This document shows positions 18,515 through 25,574 of a DNA stretch of 64,000 nucleotides, piece by piece; within the stretch, counting starts at the first letter, position 1, and the number at the start of each line of letters is the position of its first letter. Below the pieces are notes generated by a model. The model made no database searches and was not told where the DNA came from. It was given only the letters and a program-made list of their open reading frames with translations. Source of the stretch: a bacterium (GTDB lineage Bacteria > Verrucomicrobiota > Verrucomicrobiia > Limisphaerales > J093); the NCBI GenBank assembly GCA_021780105.1, contig JAJXZJ010000030.1, positions 1 to 64,000 of the forward strand, in the 5' to 3' direction. A program made the translations under genes and the position numbers.

Positions 18515-21442
18515 ATGCCACGTCCACGACGCAAGGCCGCGCCAGCTACTCATCGCGCGTCCAACTACCAACACACCGAGGCCACCCAGCTTCTCAAGCC
18601 CGAAGTCGGCACGCAGCCGCTCTTCAAGAAGAAGAAAGAGCCGGCCACCTACCGCTACGACTCGTCGCTCTCGCCCGCGCTCGATTGGGACAACAATCCC
18701 GCCCGCGAACAAGGCGAGGCATTGATTGCCGAAATCCTGAAGCACGCCGCCGCTTTGGAGCGCGGCGTTCACACCGCTTCAGCTCCCGCCGAAGCCAAAG
18801 ACGCTGGAGCCTCTAAAGCCGTTGCCAATGCCAGCGCGAAGCGGGCTGAAGCCCGCGCTCCTGAGGCAATCGCCGCCCTCACCGCCGCCGCCCAAAAACT
18901 CAAATACCTCTCCCGCCCCTTCCTCAACTGGACCGGCAAGGCCGAGCGGCTTTCCTTCGACATGCCCACGCTCCCGCTCTTCGTCCACGAACGCCTCTCC
19001 ACCCGCGCCATCATCGAGACACTCAAGGCGCACAAGCGCGACAAGCAGGACGACTTCCTCACCGGCCTCTTCGGCAACCCCAGCCTGCCCGTCACCGACC
19101 AGGTCCTCCGCGCCTACGAACACCGCGAGCAATGGCAGAACCGCATGATCCTCGGCGACTCGCTCGTGGTGATGAACTCGCTGCTCCGCTTCGAGCACCT
19201 CGGCGGCCATGTGCAGATGATTTACGTGGACCCGCCCTACGGCGTGAAGTTCGGCAGCAACTTCCAGCCCTTCGTCCGCAAACGCGACGTGGCCCACAAC
19301 GACGACGCCGACCTCACCCGCGAGCCGGAAATGGTGCAAGCCTACCGCGACACCTGGGAACTCGGCCTGCACTCCTACCTCACCTACCTCCGCGACCGCC
19401 TCCTGCTCGCCCGCGAACTCCTCGCCCCCAGCGGCTCCATCTTCGTCCAAATCTCCGACGAAAATCTCCACCACGTCCGCGAAGTCATGGATGAGGTGTT
19501 TGGGGCGGAGAATTTTTGCGGAATCATTGCATTCCAGAAAACTGCGGCAGTCAGCAGCCCGCAGGCGCGAACTGACGTCATCGGTAGCCTTGCAGATTAC
19601 GTCTTGTGGTTTGCGAGAGACATCGAGCGGCTGAAGTATCGGCAACTCTACCTGGCAAAGGGCGTCGGCGTTGGCGCGGGGGAAGAATACCGAACTGTGC
19701 TGCTTCCGGACGGAACCCGTCGTTCGATTACATCCGAAGAACTCACGAATCCCAACTTGCTGCCCGAAGGAGCGAGAGTTTACCAAGCCACGTCGCTGCA
19801 ATCAGCAGGCCCGAGCGACGTGCTTTCTCGACCTTTCGAGTTTGAGGGCAAGGCATTCACCCCAGCATCTAACGCTCACTGGAAGACCACGTTGGATGGG
19901 ATGAAGCGACTTGCTGAAGGTGGCCGGATCGTCGCAATGGGAAATTCACTGCGCTATGTTCGATTCGTTGATGATTTTCCGGCGTCGGCACTAGGAAACG
20001 TCTGGATGGACGTCATGGGCCAGCAGAACTTGCTCTACGTTGTCCAGACCAACACCAAAGTCATTGAACGTTGTCTGCTGATGACGACCGACCCCGGCGA
20101 CCTGGTGCTCGACCCGACGTGCGGGAGCGGGACGACGGCGTTCGTGGCCGAGCAGTGGGGACGCCGCTGGATCACCTGCGACACCAGCCGCGTGCCGCTT
20201 GCCCTCGCCCGCCAACGTCTTCTCACCGCCACGTTCGATTTTTACGAAATCCGGGATGTAGGCCGCGTGTCCTCACGCGGCGCATCGGGGGATGCAACAG
20301 GCCAGGACGCCGCGTCGGGTGACGCGGCCTACAACCCGGCGGCGGGCTTCGTTTACCAGCGCCGCCAGAACGCCAAGGGCGAGGAAGTCGGCGGCATCGT
20401 GCCGCACGTCACGCTCAAGAGCATCGCCAACCACGAGCCGCCCGCCGAGGAAGTGCTGGTGGACCGTCCGGAAATCAAGAGCGGCATCGTGCGCGTCACC
20501 GGCCCGTTCACTGTGGAGGCCACCATCCCCACACCGGTGGATTTCGAGGGCGACGGCATCGAAGACAGCGGCGCGGGTGCGGGCGAGGAACACGCCGACT
20601 TCGTCAGCCGCATGATTGAAATCCTCCGCCGCAATCCGGTGTTGCAACTCGGCGGCAACCGCAGCGTGACGTTGCGGCAGGTCCGCCCGCCCGCGCGGAC
20701 GTTGAGTCTGCACGCGGAAGCATTGGTCAAACAGCCAACACTCGAATCCATCGCCGAGGAAGCGGAGACGCAGAAGCGGTTGATGGGCGCGGACGAGAAG
20801 CCGGTGGCGTTTGTCTTTGGCCCGGAGAACGGAGCGGTCAGCGGCAAGCTGGTGGAAAACGCCGCCATCGAAGCGCGCCGCAAGGATTACACGCATCTCT
20901 ACGTCATCGGCTTCGCCATCGAAGCCGGCGCGCGCAAGACGGTGGACGAAAGTGAGGCGGCGTTTGGCATCCCGGCCACCTACGTCCAGGCCACGCCGGA
21001 CATCCTCATGGGCGACCTGTTGAAAACGATGCGCTCCAGCCAGATTTTCAGCGTGTGCGGTTTGCCAGAAGTGAAGATCAACCGCCAAGACGCAAAGAAC
21101 GCCAAGATTGGAGACGACTTGTATCAAGTGGAACTGCTCGGACTTGACGTGTTCGACCCGGTGGAGATGAAGTCGGAGCACCGCAGCGGCATGGACGTGC
21201 CCGCGTGGTTCCTGGATACGGATTACAACGGCACGGTGTTCCGCGTCTGCCAGGCGTTCTTCCCGCGCACCGGCGCGTGGGAGAGTTTGAAGAAGGAACT
21301 GCGGGCTGAGTTTGAGGAAAGCGTGTGGGCGCACCTCGCCGGCACAACGAGCGCGCCATTCCCCGCCGGCCAGCACAAGACCATCGCGGTGAAGGTGATT
21401 GATGACCGGGGGAACGAATTGCTCGTGACGAAAGGGTTGTGA
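18515..21442 (+). CDS. mod: DNA (adenine-N6) methyltransferase, type III-like Mod subunit
   Basis: A 975-residue beta-class N6-adenine methyltransferase. Motif IV DPPYG is at residue 239 and the SAM-binding motif DPTCGSGTT at 533, the order typical of Mod subunits. Residues after 610 (IVPHVTLKSIANHEPP and onward) fit the long C-terminal region of this family. Three stretches look like repeat insertions read in frame: residues about 87-121 (Ala-rich, over a palindrome at 18841), about 581-606 (over the inverted-repeat element at 20257) and the short INRQDAKNAKI run near 856-866. None hits a catalytic motif, so the enzyme may still work. The Res gene starts three bases after its stop, so both form one operon. 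The start lies behind stem-loop C. The recognition sequence cannot be read from the gene. Confidence 0.9.
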   Translation: MPRPRRKAAPATHRASNYQHTEATQLLKPEVGTQPLFKKKKEPATYRYDSSLSPALDWDNNPAREQGEALIAEILKHAAALERGVHTASAPAEAKDAGASKAVANASAKRAEARAPEAIAALTAAAQKLKYLSRPFLNWTGKAERLSFDMPTLPLFVHERLSTRAIIETLKAHKRDKQDDFLTGLFGNPSLPVTDQVLRAYEHREQWQNRMILGDSLVVMNSLLRFEHLGGHVQMIYVDPPYGVKFGSNFQPFVRKRDVAHNDDADLTREPEMVQAYRDTWELGLHSYLTYLRDRLLLARELLAPSGSIFVQISDENLHHVREVMDEVFGAENFCGIIAFQKTAAVSSPQARTDVIGSLADYVLWFARDIERLKYRQLYLAKGVGVGAGEEYRTVLLPDGTRRSITSEELTNPNLLPEGARVYQATSLQSAGPSDVLSRPFEFEGKAFTPASNAHWKTTLDGMKRLAEGGRIVAMGNSLRYVRFVDDFPASALGNVWMDVMGQQNLLYVVQTNTKVIERCLLMTTDPGDLVLDPTCGSGTTAFVAEQWGRRWITCDTSRVPLALARQRLLTATFDFYEIRDVGRVSSRGASGDATGQDAASGDAAYNPAAGFVYQRRQNAKGEEVGGIVPHVTLKSIANHEPPAEEVLVDRPEIKSGIVRVTGPFTVEATIPTPVDFEGDGIEDSGAGAGEEHADFVSRMIEILRRNPVLQLGGNRSVTLRQVRPPARTLSLHAEALVKQPTLESIAEEAETQKRLMGADEKPVAFVFGPENGAVSGKLVENAAIEARRKDYTHLYVIGFAIEAGARKTVDESEAAFGIPATYVQATPDILMGDLLKTMRSSQIFSVCGLPEVKINRQDAKNAKIGDDLYQVELLGLDVFDPVEMKSEHRSGMDVPAWFLDTDYNGTVFRVCQAFFPRTGAWESLKKELRAEFEESVWAHLAGTTSAPFPAGQHKTIAVKVIDDRGNELLVTKGL
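18841..18856 (+). repeat. Palindrome inside mod, read in frame
   Basis: GCGGGCT GA AGCCCGC, a perfect 7-bp stem, within an Ala-rich low-complexity stretch of Mod that is unlike the rest of the protein. It is probably part of a dispersed element. Confidence 0.5.
20257..20333 (+). repeat. REPIN-like double palindrome inside mod, with GTAG ends
   Basis: A 77-bp element with perfect 12-bp inverted ends: TGTAGGCCGCGT (20257-20268) and ACGCGGCCTACA (20322-20333). Each end starts its own perfect 8-bp hairpin with a four-base loop (20262-20281 and 20309-20328). Two REP-like units in opposite orientation, each with GTAG at its outer side, is the known layout of REPINs mobilised by RAYT transposases. 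It encodes about 26 Gly/Ser/Ala-rich residues in frame. Confidence 0.7.
21079..21111 (+). repeat. Short in-frame repeat encoding NRQDAKNAK
   Basis: The stretch contains the imperfect internal repeat CCAAGACGCAAAG / AACGCCAAGA and encodes INRQDAKNAKI. I recall near-identical peptides in unrelated proteins of several phyla, consistent with a dispersed repeat, but cannot verify that here. Confidence 0.4.
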
Positions 21443-21445
21443 GCC

Positions 21446-24400
21446 ATGCCTGAGAATCCCATCAGCACGCCGTTTGAGGTTGATGAGCCAATCCTCAACT
21501 CGCCTTACGAGTTGCCAGGCAAGCACTGGTATCTCCGCGCGGGCGAAGCGCCGGTGAAACGCGACGGGCGGCGTCCGTCCATCGTCTTCCTGCCCGCCGA
21601 TCAAGCCGAGCCGTGGGACACCAGCGACGGCATCCTCGTGCCGGCGCGCGACTACACGAACGCCTACGAACTCGCGCTCGTGAACCGCGTCCGCGAGCGG
21701 GTGCAGACGTGGCGCGACGCAGGCTGGCCGGGCGCAACGCGCTCGACGTTGGAACTGCTTGAACACTGGTCGCGCCCCGATCGCGACTTGAAACACCGGC
21801 TTTTCTTCGCCCAGCGCGAGGCGGCGGAAGCCATCATCTTTCTGGTCGAAGCGCGCGAAGATTTTCGGCAAAGCATCGCCGTGCCGGTGGACGAACCCGG
21901 CCCAGAGAAAGTAGCGCAAGGCTGCCGGGCGTTTCTGCGTTACGCCTGCAAGATGGCCACCGGCTCCGGCAAGACCACGGTGATGGGGATGCTGGCCGCG
22001 TGGAGCATTCTCAACAAGGTGAACGACCGCAGCGATGGACGGTTCTCGGATGTGGCGCTAATCGTCTGCCCGAACGTGACCATCCGCGACCGGCTGGCGG
22101 AACTCGACCCGCAACGCGGCGAAGCCAGTCTCTACCGCACGCGCGACCTTGTGCCAAAACATTTCATGTCCGCGCTCGCGCAAGGCCGCGTGCTGGTGAC
22201 CAACTGGCATGTGTTCGAGCGGCAGACGTTGCAGACCGGCGGCGTGTCCGCGCGCGTGAGCAAACGCGGCAAGCCGGAGCAGGTCGAGGAATGGGTGATT
22301 CTCGGCGACAAAACCACAACGGCGCGCGGAAAGCGCTACCTGACGCCGGGAGATTTCGAGAAGGAACTGCTTTCGGGCCGGGTTGAAGTCGTGCAAGAAG
22401 AGCGCGCCGACGACGGCAGCCTGACGCGGGCGCGCATCCGCTACACGGAGTACTTCGAGAGCGACAAGGCATGGCACCAGCGCGTGCTCGGCGACGCGGC
22501 GGGCAAACAGAACATCCTAGTGATGAATGACGAGGCGCACCACGCCTATCGCATCCGCCCGACCAACGGCGGCGAAGACTATGACGAAGAAGACAACGAA
22601 TACGATGTGCAGGAGGCGACGGTGTGGGTGGACGGGCTGGATCGGATTCATCGACATCGCGGCATCAACTTCTGCGTGGATTTGTCGGCGACGCCTTACT
22701 TTCTCAATCGCGTGAACCGCGACGCGAACAAGCCGTTCCCGTGGGTAGTGAGTGACTTCGGCCTGGTGGACGCCATCGAGTCCGGTTTGGTAAAGATTCC
22801 GCAACTGCCCATTCGCGACACCACCGGCGACGAGCGGGCGAAGTATTTCAACATTTGGCGCTGGATCATGGACCCCAACCGGCCCAACGCGTTGACCGGC
22901 CCGGAACGCGGCGGTAAGCGCGGCAATCCCAAACCGGAAGCGATCCTCAAGTGGGCCGACACGCCAATCAAAATCCTCGGCGGCGAATGGCGCGAGACGT
23001 TGCGTGAGTGGAAAGAGAAAGGCGAGTCGCGTCCGCCGGTCTATATCCTCGTCTGCAAGAACACGAAGATTGCGAAAGTGATTTACGAGTGGCTGGCCGA
23101 AGGCAATACGCCCGGCAATCTGCCACCGGCGGACCTGCCGGAGTTGCTCAACCGCGACGGCCAGATCAACACCATCCGCGTGGACTCGAAGGTGGTTCAT
23201 GAAACCGACAGCGGCAGTGCCAAGAGCGACGAGCACCGCTGGATGCGTTTCACGCTCGACACGGTTGGCCGGCAGCAGTGGCCAACCGACTTGAACGGTA
23301 ATCCAATTTACCCGGCGGACTTCCTCGACCTTGCCCACAAGCTCGGTCGCCGGGAGCATCCGCCCGGGCGCGACGTGCGTTGCATCGTGAGTGTCGGCAT
23401 GCTGACCGAAGGCTGGGACTGCAACACGGTGACGCACATCATCGGCATCCGCCCGTTCATGTCGCAACTGCTCTGCGAGCAAGTCATCGGGCGCGGATTG
23501 CGCCGCGCGAGCTACACGCCAAACGCGGACGGCAAACTCAACGAGGAAGTCTCGAAAGTTTTCGGCGTGCCGTTTGAGATCATCCCATTCAAGTCAGGCG
23601 GCGGTGGCGGCAAGCCGCCCGAGATTGTGCATCGCGTCCACGCGCTGCCGCAGCGGGCGCACTTGGAGATCAAGTTTCCGCGCGTCGAGGGCTACACGTT
23701 CGCCATTCGCAACCGCGTGACGGTGAACTGGGCGCAGGTCGCGCCGGTAACGATTGATCCGCTGAACATCCCGCCGGAGGTCAAGGTAAAAGGCTTGAGC
23801 ATAACGGAGTCTGGACGGTTGAGCTTCAGCGGCCCGTCGAAAGAGGATCAGGCCACGCTGGAGAAGTTCCGGCGGGGAAAACGGGTTCAGGAGATTGTGT
23901 TCGATCTTGCTGGCGGCTTGGTGCGGCGGCTGTTGAAGGAACGCCAGTGCGAAGTGCCGGCGCAGGTATTGTTCCCGCAACTGCTGCCCATCGTGGATCG
24001 TTACTTGCGCGAGAAAGTGACGGTCATTCAGCCCAACGACATCCGCGACACAGCGATTTCACCCTACTACCAGTGGGTCGCCGACATGTTAAGCGAGGCG
24101 ATCCGCCCCGACACGTCGGCGGGCGAAGCGCCGGAGTTACCCGTGCTGGAAGCGAACCGCGCCGAGGGCAGCACGCGCGACGTGGACGGCGAAACCAGCC
24201 GCGACGTGCGTGACGTGAACAAAAGCCACGTCAACCGCGTGGTGCTGGACACGAAGCAGTGGGAGCAGTCAGCGGCCTACCATCTCGACACGCATCCAAA
24301 GGTGGAAGCGTTCGTAAAGAACTGGCGCTTGGGCTTTGGCATCCCGTATCTCGCCGACGAGCGGATGCGAACTTACGAGCCGGACTTCATCGTGCGCTGC

Positions 24401-24598
24401 GTTGGCCGCCCGAACGCACATCTCATCCTCGAAACGAAGATGGCTCGCGACGAACACAAAGAAGCCAAGCGGGCAGCGGCCTTGCGCTGGTGTGCCGCCG
24501 TGACTGCCAGCGGCAAGTTCGGCAAGTGGACGTATGAAATGGTTTCCCGCCCGGAAGAAGTGCGTGCGGCGGTGGACAAATTCGCAAGGGAACAGTGA
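21446..24598 (+). CDS. res: Type III-like restriction endonuclease (Res), helicase-nuclease
   Basis: A 1050-residue SF2 helicase fused to a C-terminal nuclease, similar to the BPTD_3080 family of restriction enzymes. Walker A is MATGSGKTT (GSGK at 173-176), Walker B is NDEAHH (Asp362), motif III region VDLSATPYFLNR, and motif VI is QVIGRGLRR (679-687). The last 80 residues contain a PD-(D/E)xK nuclease centre: YEPDFIVR (Asp980) and LILETK (Glu996, Lys998). All key residues are present, so it should cut DNA, depending on ATP and on the partner Mod. It starts three bases after mod. No repeat insertions are seen in it, unlike mod. A specificity subunit is not present, which supports the two-subunit Mod-Res arrangement. 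Confidence 0.9.
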   Translation: MPENPISTPFEVDEPILNSPYELPGKHWYLRAGEAPVKRDGRRPSIVFLPADQAEPWDTSDGILVPARDYTNAYELALVNRVRERVQTWRDAGWPGATRSTLELLEHWSRPDRDLKHRLFFAQREAAEAIIFLVEAREDFRQSIAVPVDEPGPEKVAQGCRAFLRYACKMATGSGKTTVMGMLAAWSILNKVNDRSDGRFSDVALIVCPNVTIRDRLAELDPQRGEASLYRTRDLVPKHFMSALAQGRVLVTNWHVFERQTLQTGGVSARVSKRGKPEQVEEWVILGDKTTTARGKRYLTPGDFEKELLSGRVEVVQEERADDGSLTRARIRYTEYFESDKAWHQRVLGDAAGKQNILVMNDEAHHAYRIRPTNGGEDYDEEDNEYDVQEATVWVDGLDRIHRHRGINFCVDLSATPYFLNRVNRDANKPFPWVVSDFGLVDAIESGLVKIPQLPIRDTTGDERAKYFNIWRWIMDPNRPNALTGPERGGKRGNPKPEAILKWADTPIKILGGEWRETLREWKEKGESRPPVYILVCKNTKIAKVIYEWLAEGNTPGNLPPADLPELLNRDGQINTIRVDSKVVHETDSGSAKSDEHRWMRFTLDTVGRQQWPTDLNGNPIYPADFLDLAHKLGRREHPPGRDVRCIVSVGMLTEGWDCNTVTHIIGIRPFMSQLLCEQVIGRGLRRASYTPNADGKLNEEVSKVFGVPFEIIPFKSGGGGGKPPEIVHRVHALPQRAHLEIKFPRVEGYTFAIRNRVTVNWAQVAPVTIDPLNIPPEVKVKGLSITESGRLSFSGPSKEDQATLEKFRRGKRVQEIVFDLAGGLVRRLLKERQCEVPAQVLFPQLLPIVDRYLREKVTVIQPNDIRDTAISPYYQWVADMLSEAIRPDTSAGEAPELPVLEANRAEGSTRDVDGETSRDVRDVNKSHVNRVVLDTKQWEQSAAYHLDTHPKVEAFVKNWRLGFGIPYLADERMRTYEPDFIVRCVGRPNAHLILETKMARDEHKEAKRAAALRWCAAVTASGKFGKWTYEMVSRPEEVRAAVDKFAREQ

Positions 24599-24808
24599 AT
24601 CGGACAGCGAGATTGCAAAGCGATTTGATCTAACACATCGCGGGCAATAGCCAGCTCCTGGCAGACCGCCACCGAGTGGGCGATTGTCCGTTGCCTCGAT
24701 GGCGCTGTTGAGGCCACGCGGGCCAAGCGCGCCGTGGAAATCGCCAGCGGGCAGGATGAAGACACCTGGCTGAAACCCTCAAACCATGAGAACACCGCCG
24801 ATTATTCA

Positions 24809-24838
24809 GCGCCGTGGGCGCGACATCGTTGTAGAACC
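24809..24838 (+). repeat. Hairpin-plus-GTAG element, copy 1
   Basis: GCGCC GTG GGCGC hairpin, then GACATCGTTGTAGAACC. Same layout as the elements at 25276 and 25384. Confidence 0.5.
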
Positions 24839-24880
24839 AGCAATCAAGACGAATTCAGCTCCATCAGGTGCGGCATCGTC

Positions 24881-24903
24881 TGATGATTTCGCTCCTCCGG
24901 AGC
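24881..24903 (-). repeat. Degenerate hairpin element, copy 2
   Basis: On the minus strand GCTCC GGA GGAGC is followed by GAAATCATCA. The hairpin matches the other copies, but the GTAG tetranucleotide is lost. Confidence 0.3.
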
Positions 24904-25134
24904 CTGGGTGGTTTTGCAATTGCGACTCTACCATGATGCCGGCCCGGACGGGCTTCTGATTTTGGCGGCGTGACCACGACTTGCCCACGCCCACGAGTTC
25001 TGGAGCGGGCGAAGCACGCCGTGAAGTGGAACCCGGCGATACAGCCGGGTAGAAATCTGCGCTACGACCCGGCACCCATTCCGTGGCACCCACTCCCGCA
25101 GTCCGCTCGTGCAAAGGACCCTGCGCCCCACATG

Positions 25135-25202
25135 GGTGGGGCGAGCCTACGGGCGAGCCGCACCGAGGCCCGATACGGCTCACGAGGACGTTCGCCCCAC
25201 CG
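25135..25202. repeat. Inverted pair of 26-bp repeats (GCCCCACC type)
   Basis: Left arm 25135-25160 and right arm 25176-25202. Read in the same sense both begin GGTGGGGCGA and end GAGCCG, with a diverged middle. The pair makes a large palindrome. Two direct relatives lie at 25507 and 25546. Confidence 0.6.
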
Positions 25203-25275
25203 CGACCAGCCGCTCAGATCGCCATCGGTTCTGGCGTGGGCTGCCGGCGGAAAGTTTGAGGCCACATCGGACCAA

Positions 25276-25305
25276 GCTCCGTGAGGAGCGGAATCTCTGT
25301 AGAAC
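25276..25305 (+). repeat. Hairpin-plus-GTAG element, copy 3
   Basis: GCTCC GTGA GGAGC hairpin, then GGAATCTCTGTAGAACG. A further hairpin GCCCC GTC GGGGC follows at 25328-25340. Confidence 0.5.
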
Positions 25306-25383
25306 GTCGCGCCCGATCGGAAAACCAGCCCCGTCGGGGCGGAATAGTCCGTTGCTGACGAAGCTGGCGTCTTTCGCGGGGCG

Positions 25384-25413
25384 GAGGCTACAAATAGGCC
25401 GCGCCTCCGGCGC
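25384..25413 (-). repeat. Hairpin-plus-GTAG element, copy 4
   Basis: On the minus strand GCGCC GGA GGCGC is followed by GGCCTATTTGTAGCC, which matches copy 3 at 10 of 15 positions after the hairpin. Confidence 0.5.
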
Positions 25414-25506
25414 TGCCCAGACGGCTAAAATGGCGCAAATTAAGGGCTTTTTGCCGAGTTTGGCGGGTGCCAGGGTGTTTGAGATTCGCTGGAGTGGTGA
25501 ATGAAC

Positions 25507-25571
25507 CGGCTCGCGCGGACGCTCGCCCCACCGGCAGGGGTTGGTCGGCTCGCGGAGGATACGCCCCACCG
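25507..25571 (+). repeat. Two tandem GCCCCACC-type repeats
   Basis: Copies at 25507-25533 and 25546-25571, both starting CGGCTCGCG and ending GCCCCACCG, in the same sense as the right arm of the pair at 25176. The last copy ends four bases before the stop codon of the next gene. Confidence 0.55.
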
Positions 25572-25574
25572 AGG

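Larger units (their letters stand above)
24599..25574. other. Repeat-rich intergenic region after res
   Basis: Nearly 1 kb without a complete gene. A frame from 24629 to about 24882 without start codon reads like protein (TEWAIVRCLDGAVEATRAKR, EIASGQDEDTWLKPS) and may be a gene remnant. The rest is filled by short hairpins and GTAG- or GCCCCACC-type repeats listed separately. Confidence 0.5.
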
